Source: CANIGN01 sp041391385
GTDB taxonomy: Bacteria > Bdellovibrionota > UBA2428
Length of the DNA: 64,000 nt
NCBI GenBank assembly: GCA_041391385.1
Contig: JAWKOD010000006.1
Coordinates: 263,359-327,358 of the forward strand
Direction of reading: 5' to 3'
Within the stretch, counting starts at the first letter, position 1. Each line of letters opens with the position of its first letter. Made by a program: the position numbers and the translations under genes. A model generated the notes under the pieces. That model saw nothing but the letters and a program-made list of their open reading frames with translations, was not told where the DNA came from and did no database searches. Positions 1 through 8,966 of this stretch are shown here, one piece after another.

Positions 1-1
1 T

Positions 2-820
2 CGTGAAACTAAGCGCATTGATATGAATGAGGTACGCGATTTAGCTCTCAAGGAAAAACCAAAATTAATTATTGCGGGTTATAGCAGTTATACGCGTGTT
101 TTGGATTTTAAAGCTTTTCGCGACATTGCAGATGAAGTGGGCGCTAAGCTCATGGTTGATATGGCCCATTTTTCAGGGATTGTCGCTGCGAAGAAGCATC
201 CAAGTCCTTTTCCTCATGCACATGTTGTTACGAGTACAACGCATAAAACACTGAGAGGACCACGTTCGGGTATGATTATGTGTCACCCCGAGTTTGCAAA
301 AGCTATTGATAGTGCGGTTTTTCCTGGGTTTCAGGGAGGACCTTTAATGCATGTTATCGCGGGTAAAGCCGTAACTTTTAAGGAAGCCTTAGAGCCAGCT
401 TTTGTTACGTATATTGAGCAAGTATTGAAAAACTCTCAGGCTCTCTCCAATACTTTAACAAGCCTGGGTTATCGCATGGTGAGTGGGGGCACGGATAATC
501 ATATCTGTGTAATGGATCTTTCTAATAAAGAGATTACGGGTAAGGAAGCAGAAACGCTTCTGGATCATGCGGGTTTAAACGCAAATAGAAATACAATTCC
601 TTACGATACTAAGTCCCCCATGGTTACGAGTGGTGTTCGTTTGGGAACTCCAGCGCTCACATCGCGAGGAATGAAAGAAGCCGAAATGCAGGAAGTTGCT
701 TCATTCATTGATGAAGCTATTCAAAATAAAGCAAATGAGGAAAAAATTCTTAGTCTTAAAAAGAAAGTAAAAGATTTTGCTGTGCGTTTTCCAATTTATA
801 CAGGGCCTTTAGCTAGGTAA
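2..820 (+). CDS. glyA: Serine hydroxymethyltransferase, C-terminal part (cut by window start)
   Basis: PLP enzyme interconverting serine and glycine while loading one-carbon units onto tetrahydrofolate in the cytoplasm. The open frame runs from base 2 without a true start, so the N-terminal part lies outside the window; the first in-frame ATG, at 23, is internal. The PLP-lysine motif is visible as TSTTHKTLRGPRSGMI, followed by the FPGFQGGPLMH segment and the C-terminal VRLGTPALTSRGM signature, all canonical for GlyA. The stop at 820 is followed 17 bases later by nrdR, suggesting one transcript. Identification is secure; only the missing N-terminus limits it. Confidence 0.97.
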   Translation, partial: RETKRIDMNEVRDLALKEKPKLIIAGYSSYTRVLDFKAFRDIADEVGAKLMVDMAHFSGIVAAKKHPSPFPHAHVVTSTTHKTLRGPRSGMIMCHPEFAKAIDSAVFPGFQGGPLMHVIAGKAVTFKEALEPAFVTYIEQVLKNSQALSNTLTSLGYRMVSGGTDNHICVMDLSNKEITGKEAETLLDHAGLNANRNTIPYDTKSPMVTSGVRLGTPALTSRGMKEAEMQEVASFIDEAIQNKANEEKILSLKKKVKDFAVRFPIYTGPLAR

Positions 821-837
821 CTTGAAGGGAAGTCTTG

Positions 838-1308
838 ATGAAGTGTCCATTTTGCCAGAACGACGATAGTAAAGTGTTAGATTCTCGTCCCGATCCCGAG
901 GGAAAAAGTATTCGTCGGCGTAGGGAGTGTGCTCGTTGTGGCCGACGTTGGCGTACATTAGAACGCGTCGAAGACGAGATGCCTCTTGTTATCAAAAAAA
1001 ATGGTACCTATGAACCCTTTAACCGGGAGAAGCTTGTTGGCTCCATGAAGGTTTCTTGTGGAAAAAGGCCCGTTACACTTTCTCAGCTCGAACAGATTGT
1101 AGCTGATATTGAATGGGATCTTTTATCTTCTAATGCGGGAGCTGTAGAGAGCACCTCGTTAGGTGAAAAAGTTATGATGGGCCTAAAGCAAATAGATGAG
1201 ATCGCTTACATTCGATATGCGAGTGTCTATAGACGCTTCAAGGATGCGGAAGAATTAATTTCTGAGATGAGGGGTCTCATTGATACGGAAGCAAATCCTT
1301 CTTCTTAA
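838..1308 (+). CDS. nrdR: Transcriptional repressor NrdR
   Basis: Zinc-ribbon/ATP-cone repressor of ribonucleotide reductase genes. The N-terminus MKCPFCQ supplies the first CxxC and ECARCGRRW the second, forming the zinc ribbon. The ATP-cone follows (VIKKNGTYEPFNREKL through the YIRYASVYRRF motif). The protein is 156 residues, the family's usual length. TTG at 835 directly precedes ATG at 838; ATG is preferred because family members begin MKCP, and a purine-rich GAAGGGA lies upstream. Adjacency to glyA is a common arrangement. The C-terminal tail after the ATP-cone is short and unremarkable. Confidence 0.96.
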   Translation: MKCPFCQNDDSKVLDSRPDPEGKSIRRRRECARCGRRWRTLERVEDEMPLVIKKNGTYEPFNREKLVGSMKVSCGKRPVTLSQLEQIVADIEWDLLSSNAGAVESTSLGEKVMMGLKQIDEIAYIRYASVYRRFKDAEELISEMRGLIDTEANPSS

Positions 1309-1580
1309 GAATATAAAAATTACGTTAAGTTTTGTTTTAGAGTAGAAAACTCTTTCTCTATAACTTTAGGGATTCACATAAAATTCGCATTTTCTCATGG
1401 CGAACAAGTTACTAATTTCTCACATATTTTTATCTTTCGTCACTGTGGTGTCACTCTCGCTTATTCAACAATGAAAATTACACCAACTCATTAAGTAACA
1501 AAACGGAACACCGAACATTGCTTTAAGTAAATTTGCAGTGTGTAGCAGAAAAAATTTCAAAGAAAGAAAAAGGAGAAAAA
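1309..1580. other. Intergenic region before secreted protein gene
   Basis: A 272-base A+T-rich stretch between nrdR and the next gene. No RNA gene or strong terminator hairpin was recognised. An AAAGGAG ribosome-binding site at about 1566-1574 serves the ATG at 1581. It presumably holds the promoter of that gene, but no clear -35/-10 pair can be defended. Confidence 0.4.
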
Positions 1581-2495
1581 ATGAAATTAGTTAAATCGTT
1601 CGCATTTGTTCTAGCACTGAGTTCGGGCTTTGAGGCTCGTGCTCAAAGTTTTGATTGGGGCTCATTGCTCGGTAATCTTAATGGAACTGACCTCGGGAAC
1701 ATTGGAGATATCGGAAGCATTGGTGGCGGTCAATTTGGTGATATTGGAAGTATTACTGACTTGTTAAATGGAAGTGGAGATAGCAACGCTGTTATGAGCT
1801 TAGCTTTTAATGCGGCCTATATGTATGCCAGCAAAGATCCTCGTTATGCTGTAATTCTTCAAGCCCTTAACGTGCACAGTGGTTCTGATCTTCAAAACTT
1901 GTTAATGAATGATGATCAAAACTTTCAGGACATCATTGCTCACTTGGCATTAGCTTATGCTTCTGAGAACCCTCAGTTTTCGCAGTGGTTCAGTCAAGTA
2001 GGGGTTACTGACCAAGCGTCTTTAGTTAACTTTATGGGTAAAAGTAAGTATAAAACGACAGTTCATAAAATGGCGTTAGTTCAAGCCCGTGGAGACAACA
2101 ATTACTCACAGTGGTTAGATCAATTGGGAATTCAAGACGTATCTGACATCCAGGCGTTGTTGAATGGCGAAGGAAATGGAGACATCTTTCAGTCTCTTTG
2201 GCCACTTCTTGAGCAATACGTTCAAACAAATTACCCTGAGTACGCTCAATTCCTTCCACTTGTACAACAATTGCTCGGAATGGATTCAGGAAATGATGCT
2301 TCAATTAACCTTCCCGTTGAGCAAGACGATCCTTCTATCGATCTTCCAGTAGAAGATGACGAAATTGTACCCCCAGAAGTTTTGGGTTCATTCCGTGGTC
2401 TACCTTTAAGTGAAGTAAAAGCTGTTCAAGATGGCAAAAAGAAAACTGTTAAAAAACAGTCAATCTTAAGTCTCTTGAGCCTCTTCTCTCGATAG
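1581..2495 (+). CDS. Secreted repeat-containing protein of unknown function
   Basis: No family is recognised. A longer frame opens at 1533, but ATG 1581 is chosen because it follows AAGGAG and begins a clean signal peptide (MKLVKSFAFVLALSSGFEARA, cleavage expected after ARA). The mature start is Gly/Asn/Ile-rich (GNIGDIGSIGGGQFGDIGS). Three helical units of roughly 45-50 residues follow, each with the pattern Ala-rich helix, aromatic-Pro-Tyr/Phe-Ala/Ser, then LG/VG-x-x-D-x-x-x-L-x-x-L; examples are YASKDPRYAVILQALNV, YASENPQFSQWFSQVGV and QARGDNNYSQWLDQLGI. The end is acidic then Lys-rich (KKKTVKKQS). It is probably periplasmic or exported. Monocistronic: it is followed by a strong terminator. 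Confidence 0.7.
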   Translation: MKLVKSFAFVLALSSGFEARAQSFDWGSLLGNLNGTDLGNIGDIGSIGGGQFGDIGSITDLLNGSGDSNAVMSLAFNAAYMYASKDPRYAVILQALNVHSGSDLQNLLMNDDQNFQDIIAHLALAYASENPQFSQWFSQVGVTDQASLVNFMGKSKYKTTVHKMALVQARGDNNYSQWLDQLGIQDVSDIQALLNGEGNGDIFQSLWPLLEQYVQTNYPEYAQFLPLVQQLLGMDSGNDASINLPVEQDDPSIDLPVEDDEIVPPEVLGSFRGLPLSEVKAVQDGKKKTVKKQSILSLLSLFSR

Positions 2496-2508
2496 GAATA
2501 CATTAAAA

Positions 2509-2577
2509 AGGGGGGGGCAAGGCTCCCCTTGTATAACTAAGTTAAGCCCCTCCTTGTTTTGGCAAGGGGGGGCTTTT
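2509..2577 (+). terminator. Double hairpin terminator region
   Basis: Two G-tract/C-tract hairpins follow the stop. The first pairs AAGGGG with CCCCTT (2509-2530). The second pairs AAGCCCCTCCTTG (2544-2556) with CAAGGGGGGGCTT (2563-2575) and ends in a T run. The second is a good rho-independent terminator; the G8 run in the first is also a likely place for length errors. Confidence 0.7.
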
Positions 2578-2635
2578 GAATTAAAAAAAACGTAGGGCAT
2601 AATGTCTCTAGGGGTTCTTAATTGGGAGGAGTGCG

Positions 2636-4122
2636 GTGCAACGGACTTTTAGCTTAAAGATTAGTTTCTTGGGGATCTTATTTCTTCCCTTTACACTTTT
2701 TGCAGATTCCTATGTCTTAAGTCCCGAAGCTCAAAACTTTTATACCCAGTTGCGCTCAGATACCTTGCAATCTCTCGAGACAATGCGAGATCCTGGCACT
2801 TCCCTGCTGGGCGATAAAACGACATGGTCTGAAGATTTTAAGAAACAGTCGAACAATGGTTTTGTGGCCTCAACGAATATAGCTCTTGATCTTATCCAGT
2901 TAAGCTCTATGGATAGCGAGGAGTTTAAGGCCAAAGTAGCCAAGATCGTTGGGACACTTTCTATGCTTGAAAAGTTTAAAGTTGATGGCTCAGAATTCTT
3001 TTATTGGGCTTATAAAAAAGATGAAAAAGGCTCCTTAGTTGTAGAAAATCCTGAGGTTTCCTCGATTGATAATTTTCATTTAGCTTTTGCTCTTTGGCTT
3101 GTGGCCAACACAAGTAAAGATGAAAACGTTAAAGCAACAGCAACTTCCATGTATTCAAAAATGAAGCTTGATCCTTTTGTAGACCCTAAAACGGGACTCA
3201 TTCGTCTTGCCTACAAGAAAAATGATCAAGGCGAACATGAACTCATGAGTAACTCCTATGCTTTTATGGATCAGAAACGCGAAGTATGTATGCCCTGGGG
3301 TCTGCGCTTGGACTTGTTGGCGGAACTTCCCACGAAAAATACATTCAGAATGTTATGAAGAATTTAAAGTTAGAATGTTGGGAAAGATCAGGAAAAACGC
3401 CAACCCTTAAGACCTGGGATGGGGGTACCTTTCAGTATCTTTTGCCAGAGTTACTTTATGGAGAGTCTCAATATTCTAAGTCCATGCGCGATACCTTTGA
3501 GAATCTATCAGACCTTGCGAGTGACGAGAAAAGAAATAGAGCCTTAACTTTTGCGCCTGCTTTTTCGGCTTGTCAGCAAGCAGAGCCGAGTCATGAAATA
3601 TTTAAATCGATGGAGGGTGCCTCTGCGTATGCCGGAGTCTCAGGTTTTTATCAATTGATGGCCTCTCGCAATCAAGAAGGGCACACTCAATCTGAGGTGG
3701 AAGATGTGGTAACCCCGCATGCAGCCGTACTTCTTGCGAGTATTGAACCAAATCGTTCAGTAGAAAATTTAAAAGCTCTTCAGCAAGTTCCCTCTCTCAA
3801 TGGAAGTCTCTACAAAGAGGGGCAGGGCTTTATGGATGCGTATTTTGTAGAAGGTCCCATGAAGGGTGTTGTTGTGCCCGTTCAACTTGCCTTGGATCAG
3901 ACCATGATTGCATTAGCGACCGATAAGATTTTAGATGAGAAGCAAGAATCTTTTTCTGCTGAAGTTGTACGCAATGATCCAGGAGTACAAAGTAAAATTC
4001 AGGCTTTTTATAAACTCTTAGATGAAAAAGTAGCGAAGCAGTGTCCCGTTGAGGTTCCTTCGGGAAAGTTACTTGTTGAGCAGCATAAGTCTATTGATGC
4101 TCAACCGTTAGACGGTCCCTAG
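2636..4122 (+). CDS. Secreted glucoamylase-like protein (GH144/DUF3131 type), frameshifted
   Basis: About 495 residues in two overlapping frames. GTG 2636 follows GGGAGGA and opens a signal peptide (ISFLGILFLPFTLFADS). The first frame reaches about 3295 and the second continues to 4122, as expected if one base is missing near 3295 (the text runs QKREV then MYALGSALGLVGG). Family-like features: FFYWAYKKDE, a VSSIDNFHLAFAL segment, WDGGTFQYLLPELL, an ASAYAGVSGFYQL segment and VVTPHAAVLLASIEPNRSVENL. These resemble the (alpha/alpha) barrel of the glycoamylase domain family (cyclic beta-1,2-glucan or related glucan hydrolysis). This rests on pattern recall, so the substrate is open. If real it would be a periplasmic glucan hydrolase. 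Confidence 0.5.
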
Positions 4123-4135
4123 GTGTCTTTTTCGG

Positions 4136-5382
4136 CTAGCTTGGTTTAAAGCTGATTTTCAAAAACTTTCTTTTGCCCGCTTTTATTGTAGCTTCTTTTT
4201 TGTTTTCTATAACGTAAGCCGTATCAAGAATTTTTTCACCATCTACCTGCACAGCTCCTTGTACAATGAGCCTTCGTGCTTCTGAGAGAGAAGGCGCAAG
4301 GTTTTGTTCTGCAAGAAGTTTGGTAAGTGGAATTTGCTTAGCTGTGATGACGATTTCAGGAATATTGTCGGGAACAAGCTTTCTCGAAAATACAGCATCA
4401 AACTTTTCTGAAACTTCTTTGGCAACGTCAGAGTCGTAAAAACGTTCTACAAGGATTCCTCCCAAGCGTGCTTTAGCTTCGCGGGGATGAAGTTCTTTGA
4501 CCGTTTTGAGGTCTTCTAGGGTAAGTAGCTCATAATAACGATACATAAGCTGATCGCTAATACTCATAATCTTGCCGAATATTTCTTCGGGCTTTTCATT
4601 GATGCCAATGTAATTTGAAAGGCTTTTGCTCATTTTTTGAGCGCCGTCTGTTCCTTCAAGTAGGGGCATGAATAGAGCGACTTGGGGCTCTTGACCATGA
4701 GCTTTTTGATATTCACGTCCTAATAGAACGTTGAACTTTTGATCGCTTCCACCAAGCTCAACGTCTGCTCTCAACTGAACAGAGTCAAAGGCTTGAAGCA
4801 TGGGATACATGAACTCGTGCAAGGCGATCGGGTGACCTTCTTTATAGCGTTTTGAAAAGTCATCTCGTTCGAGCATGCGGGCTACCGTCATGGTACTCGC
4901 AAGGCGAATAACATCTTGGATCTTCAAGTTGTCCGTCCACTGAGAGTTAAATACAATTTGAGTTTTAGAAGGAGTGAGAATTTTTAATACTTGATCCGAA
5001 TAAGTCTTTGCATTTTTTAAGACATCTTCGCGACTCAAATTTTTACGAGTCTCTGATCTACCAGTCGGGTCGCCAATTTGCGCTGTGAAATCTCCAATCA
5101 AGAATAGAACAGAATGGCCGAGGTCTTGAAAGGTTCTTAGCTTTTCAAGAATGACTGTGTGGCCTAAGTGAAGATCGGCTGTTGAAGGGTCGACTCCAAG
5201 TTTAACTCGAAGGGGTTTATTGTTTTTTACGGAATTTTTGAGTTTTTCAAAAGCTCTGTTTCGGGAATAACTTCAAGTGCCCCCCGCTTGATAATATCGA
5301 GTTGCTTTTGTGCCTGCTCAATAGTCTTAGGTTCATGTTTTATGGGAGCTTCGGTGGACGTATCTTTTTCTTTTGTTGTCAT
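4136..5382 (-). CDS. tyrS: Tyrosine--tRNA ligase (one frameshift near the N-terminus)
   Basis: Class I aminoacyl-tRNA synthetase charging tRNA-Tyr, about 414 residues. Translation from ATG 5382 gives MTTKEKDTSTEAPIKHEP and continues to the ETELF region. There a T run one base short (near 5245-5252) shifts the frame; in the next frame the protein resumes KLKNSVKNNKPLRVKLGVDP and DLHLGHTVIL, carrying the HIGH-type HLGH. GDFTAQIGDPTGRSETRKNL, the KMSKS loop (QKMSKSLSNYIG) and a C-terminal S4 RNA-binding domain (APSLSEARRLIVQGAVQVDG) follow. It ends the long minus-strand operon, 15 bases after ymdB. The break is almost certainly a sequencing error, since the enzyme is essential and no second copy is visible. 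Confidence 0.93.
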
Positions 5383-5397
5383 TTTTTGCCTACGTTT

Positions 5398-6198
5398 CTA
5401 TTGCTCTTTTTTATCTTCAAAACGGAAAACTCTTAAGCGTTCAATTTTAAGGGCCTTGCCTGTTTCATCGTCAATATCAACTATAACACCACAGAGCTGT
5501 GGGTCGTGTTCAGCAGCTTCGAACTTTTGATGTTTTCTGTAGAGATAGCGCTCAATGATAACTTGTTTTTGTACGCCTATGACCGAGTCATGAGGACCTG
5601 TCATTCCTGTATCTGTAATAGCTGCAGTTCCTTTGGGGAGTATTCTTTCATCAGAGGTTTGTACATGTGTATGAGTACCTACAATACAACTTACCTTTCC
5701 ATCGAGATGCCAGGCCATAGCAATTTTTTCTGAAGTGGCTTCAGCATGAAAATCCACAAAGATAAGGGGGGTTTTTTGTCTGATTTCTTGAACGAGCTCT
5801 TCTGACATTCGAAAGGGACAGTCGAGAGGCTCCATAAAAGTACGTCCTTGAATGTTTAAAACACCAAGAGTGCGACCATCTTTTGTAGGGTAGAGAATGT
5901 AGCCTTTTCCCGGAAGTTCTTTCGGATAATTCGCAGGTCGAGTCACAAAGGGTTCTTCATCTAAAATAACGTGTCCCTCTTTTTTATCGAAACTATGATT
6001 ACCACCCGTAACAATATCTACGCCCGCTTGAACTATTTCAAGATAGGTTTTTGGGGTCATGCCATTTCCGCCAGCCATATTTTCAGCATTCGCTATGACA
6101 ACGTCAGGGCTGTATTGGGTTTTAAGCTTGGGAAGGAAATCTTTGACCATATTTCTTCCAGCTTCTCCAAAAATATCTCCAATAAATAAAATTCTCAT
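5398..6198 (-). CDS. ymdB: YmdB-family metallophosphoesterase (2',3'-cyclic phosphodiesterase type)
   Basis: 266 residues, full length for the TIGR00282 / YmdB family. Metal-binding residues are in RILFIGDIFGEAG (Asp), VIANAENMAGG (Asn), TGGNHSFDKKE (His), FVDFHAEATSEK (His) and VGTHTHVQTSD (His-x-His). In Firmicutes YmdB hydrolyses cyclic nucleotides, affects biofilm or motility decisions, and is encoded beside rny. The same ymdB-rny neighbourhood is kept here (28 bases after rny), supporting a shared role in RNA or nucleotide turnover. Direction and tight spacing place it between rny and tyrS in one operon. Confidence 0.9.
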   Translation of the reverse strand: MRILFIGDIFGEAGRNMVKDFLPKLKTQYSPDVVIANAENMAGGNGMTPKTYLEIVQAGVDIVTGGNHSFDKKEGHVILDEEPFVTRPANYPKELPGKGYILYPTKDGRTLGVLNIQGRTFMEPLDCPFRMSEELVQEIRQKTPLIFVDFHAEATSEKIAMAWHLDGKVSCIVGTHTHVQTSDERILPKGTAAITDTGMTGPHDSVIGVQKQVIIERYLYRKHQKFEAAEHDPQLCGVIVDIDDETGKALKIERLRVFRFEDKKEQ

Positions 6199-6226
6199 AT
6201 TCTTAGTTCACACATTAGTTCTTGTA

Positions 6227-7804
6227 CTACTTTGCTAAAGAGACCGCTCGAGTCTCACGAATAACAGTTACTTTAATCTGACCCGGATAAGTCATATCTT
6301 GTTCAATTTTCTTTGCGATTTCACGAGAAAGCACAATAGCTTGTTCGTCGTTTATACGGCTATTTTCTACCATGACACGTATTTCGCGACCTGCCGCGAT
6401 TGCGTAAGTGCGCTCTACCCCAGGGTGAGAATTTGCAATGCGTTCAAGATCTTCGATACGTCGTACGTAGTTTTCAAGTTGCTCACGTCTCGCGCCAGGT
6501 CGAGCTCCACTGATGGCATCCGCTCCAATGAGAAGAAAATCTAGCCAGGCTTCAGGTTTTACATCTTCATGGTGGGCACGAATAGCGTAAACAACATCGG
6601 GAGTTTCACCGTATTTTTCGGCAAGGTCAGCGCCGATGACTGCATGTGAACCATCTACTTCGTGAGTAAGGCCTTTTCCAATATCGTGCAAGAGTCCTGC
6701 ACGACGGGCCTTTTTAACATCGAGGCCAAGTTCTGCGGCCATCAAGCCACAAAGGTGGCCAGTTTCTAAAACGTGATAGTACTGGTTTTGGCTATAGCTG
6801 TAGCGAAACTGAAGTTGACCTACAAGTTTTACTAATTCAGGGTGCATGCCAATAATGTTCAATTCAAGAAGAGCTTTTTCTCCAAATTCCTTGATTTGTT
6901 TACCGATATTAACTTTTGCTTTTTCTACAATTTCTTCAATGCGAGTAGGGTGTACGCGACCATCGGCAATAAGTTGTTCGAGAACCATTTTTCCAATGTG
7001 TCTTCGAACGGGATCAAAGCAACTCACGATAACTGTTTCAGGCGTATCATCGATAATCATGTCACAGCCTGTAGCCGCTTCGAGAGCGCGGATATTACGA
7101 CCCTCTCGACCAATCAACTTCCCTTTCATTTCATCAGAGGGGAGAGATACCGCAGTGGTTGTTCTTTCGGGAATATAATCGCTTGAATAGCGAGAAATCG
7201 CGATTGAGATAATGCGTTTAGCAAGTTTGTCGGATTCTTCTCGGGCTTGTTCTTCAATGGCTCGAACAAGTTTACTGCTCGAGAGCTTGGCGTCTTCTTC
7301 GATACTTTTAATGAGAGAGTCTTTGGCTTCTTTTTGGGTCATTGCCGCAACTTTTTCGAGTTCTTGTCTTAGCTTTTCTAGCTCGGTACGAAAGTGCTCT
7401 TCTGTTTGTGCAGCCACTTTAGAAAGACGCTCGTTCTCTTTGGCAGCTTTTTGAGCACGTTCATTTGTGAATTCAGCCTTTTCCTTGGCTTCTTTGAGTT
7501 CTTGTTGCTCACGTTTCAAGTCGCGCTCGATATCTTTTGCTTTTTGAACAGAGCGCCTTGCTTCTTCCGTTTGATTTTCTACTGACTTTTCAAATTTTCT
7601 ACGAGCTTGCTCAACGGCCTCTTTTGATTTGCGATCAGCTTCGCGTCGCATCTCGTCTGATTTGAGTCGAGCTTCACGTGTTAGCGCATCTGCGCGTTCT
7701 CGGGCACTTTTGATGATTTGGTTTTTTTGTATTTTAAATAGGATTGCTCCGCCGACAATTGTGCCGACAAGAAGACCTCCAATTAAAAAGAGTATTGAAC
7801 TCAT
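6227..7804 (-). CDS. rny: Ribonuclease Y
   Basis: Membrane-anchored endoribonuclease that starts mRNA decay, 525 residues, the usual length. An N-terminal transmembrane helix (ILFLIGGLLVGTIVGGAILF, residues 4-23) is followed by a long charged coiled coil (about 25-190), a KH domain with IGREGRNIRALEAATGCD (around 230), and an HD phosphohydrolase domain with GLLHDIGKG and YAIRAHHEDVKPEAW (about 365-420). The start codon overlaps the end of the fthC gene by four bases, implying translational coupling. No RNase E is visible here, but the window is too small to say it is absent from the genome. Confidence 0.96.
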   Translation of the reverse strand: MSSILFLIGGLLVGTIVGGAILFKIQKNQIIKSARERADALTREARLKSDEMRREADRKSKEAVEQARRKFEKSVENQTEEARRSVQKAKDIERDLKREQQELKEAKEKAEFTNERAQKAAKENERLSKVAAQTEEHFRTELEKLRQELEKVAAMTQKEAKDSLIKSIEEDAKLSSSKLVRAIEEQAREESDKLAKRIISIAISRYSSDYIPERTTTAVSLPSDEMKGKLIGREGRNIRALEAATGCDMIIDDTPETVIVSCFDPVRRHIGKMVLEQLIADGRVHPTRIEEIVEKAKVNIGKQIKEFGEKALLELNIIGMHPELVKLVGQLQFRYSYSQNQYYHVLETGHLCGLMAAELGLDVKKARRAGLLHDIGKGLTHEVDGSHAVIGADLAEKYGETPDVVYAIRAHHEDVKPEAWLDFLLIGADAISGARPGARREQLENYVRRIEDLERIANSHPGVERTYAIAAGREIRVMVENSRINDEQAIVLSREIAKKIEQDMTYPGQIKVTVIRETRAVSLAK

Positions 7805-8451
7805 GTTTGGACCTCATTTCCGTTTTTAATTTTAATAAATTCTTTTTCTGTTAGGACAGAATGAACTTTTTGGTCACCTTTATGAAAAAAGTGACTTGGA
7901 AGCTCATCGAAAAGAAAACTTGAATGTGTGACCACGCAGCTCGTTAGCTGAGGGTTTTGGGCCATATAGCGATCGTAATATCCCTTGCCTCGGCCAAGGC
8001 GTTCTCCACTCAATGTACAGGCAAGTGCAGGGAGAAGAAGTAAGTCAGGGATGACAGCCTTTTCGTCCGAAGCGATATGTTGAGTGCCGAGAGGGCCAGC
8101 AACAATAGAATCTAGGCTGAGACGATGAAAGGTCATCTCATCACCTGAGAGCTTCGGACCCAAGAGGGTTGTATGGGGGAAGTATTTGGCTAGAAGCTCT
8201 AAACTAAGCGTTACGATATTCTTAGGTTCTGCCCAATCCGCTTTGGGGATAAAAATTCCGACGTGCGAATACGACTTTTCCTGGAGTAGCTTTAAGAAGG
8301 TTTGGGGCAGTAGCTCCCAAGAATTTAAACTTTGAGCTTGCTCTCTTAGTGAGAGTCTAAACTCCTTTAAACTTAAATCCTTTGAGGAGGACCCTTTTGT
8401 GGGAATCCTCAACAGTGGCTCCTTCCCCATTAACTGGGGTTCAAAAAACAT
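7801..8451 (-). CDS. fthC: 5-formyltetrahydrofolate cyclo-ligase family protein
   Basis: ATP-dependent conversion of 5-formyl-THF to 5,10-methenyl-THF. The diagnostic C-terminal motif GERLGRGKGYYDRYM is present, preceded by DLLLLPALACTLSG; an LR-x-x-x-R-rich helix (LKEFRLSLREQ) begins the conserved part. The protein is 216 residues, about 20 longer than typical because the frame opens at ATG 8451. A second ATG at 8430 is possible and neither has a good ribosome-binding site. The extra N-terminal codons coincide with a hairpin (about 8394-8412). The gene lies 36 bases after zapA and overlaps rny by four bases. The zapA-fthC pairing is widespread in Proteobacteria. Confidence 0.85.
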   Translation of the reverse strand: MFFEPQLMGKEPLLRIPTKGSSSKDLSLKEFRLSLREQAQSLNSWELLPQTFLKLLQEKSYSHVGIFIPKADWAEPKNIVTLSLELLAKYFPHTTLLGPKLSGDEMTFHRLSLDSIVAGPLGTQHIASDEKAVIPDLLLLPALACTLSGERLGRGKGYYDRYMAQNPQLTSCVVTHSSFLFDELPSHFFHKGDQKVHSVLTEKEFIKIKNGNEVQT

Positions 8452-8487
8452 ATAAAATAACGAGTCTTTATGTCTGAAACTAAAAGA

Positions 8488-8838
8488 TCAATCTAGACTG
8501 TTCAGCTCGGCTTCGACTCGGTTTAAAAGCCCTTCTGAACTCTCTACTACCTTCTTCTTGAGAGCTTTAATGCGTTCACGTTCTTTGAGAAGTTCTTCTC
8601 CAAGAGTGTAAGCAACTAAAACTGCCAATTGATGGGGTGAAATACCTTTAACTTGTGAAGAATACTCTTCGAAGCGGGCTTCCACTAAATCTTTAGTTTG
8701 CTTCAGTAATGAAGGAGTAGCGTCCGTCTTCACTTTTATGGAAAGACCGCCTAGAGAAAGTTCTGTAATCTTATTTTGCCCACGGGGCAAAAGATCCAGT
8801 CCTTCGTCGTGAAACTCCTTATTAACTTCAGCCGACAT
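8488..8838 (-). CDS. zapA: Cell division protein ZapA
   Basis: 116 residues. The protein binds and bundles FtsZ at mid-cell. The N-terminal half holds the beta strands (ITELSLGGLSIKVKTDA), followed by the helix pair (TKDLVEARFEEYSSQV, HQLAVLVAYTLGEELLKERE) and a C-terminal coiled coil (ERIKALKKKVVESSEG), matching ZapA architecture. Position directly upstream of fthC supports the call. The extended N-terminus (about 25 residues before the first strand) is a little long for the family. Confidence 0.85.
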   Translation of the reverse strand: MSAEVNKEFHDEGLDLLPRGQNKITELSLGGLSIKVKTDATPSLLKQTKDLVEARFEEYSSQVKGISPHQLAVLVAYTLGEELLKERERIKALKKKVVESSEGLLNRVEAELNSLD

Positions 8839-8966
8839 ATCCTTAATATGTCACAGCTTTTTGGCTTTTGCACGAAATGCTTTAACTGAAAATGCTTTGA
8901 TTGCCCTTAATAAAGCCACTTAGCTATGTCTTTATTTATAAAAGCGCTTAGTTTTTGACGCAGAGC

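Noticed and set aside
6842..7186. Plus-strand frames opposite rny, ftsY and sucA of 80-130 codons
   Set aside because: They are shadows of well-identified minus-strand genes.
8452..8487. 6S RNA gene between zapA and fthC
   Set aside because: Only 36 bases are free between the annotated frames, too short for a ~180-base 6S RNA; kept only as a weak question about the fthC leader.
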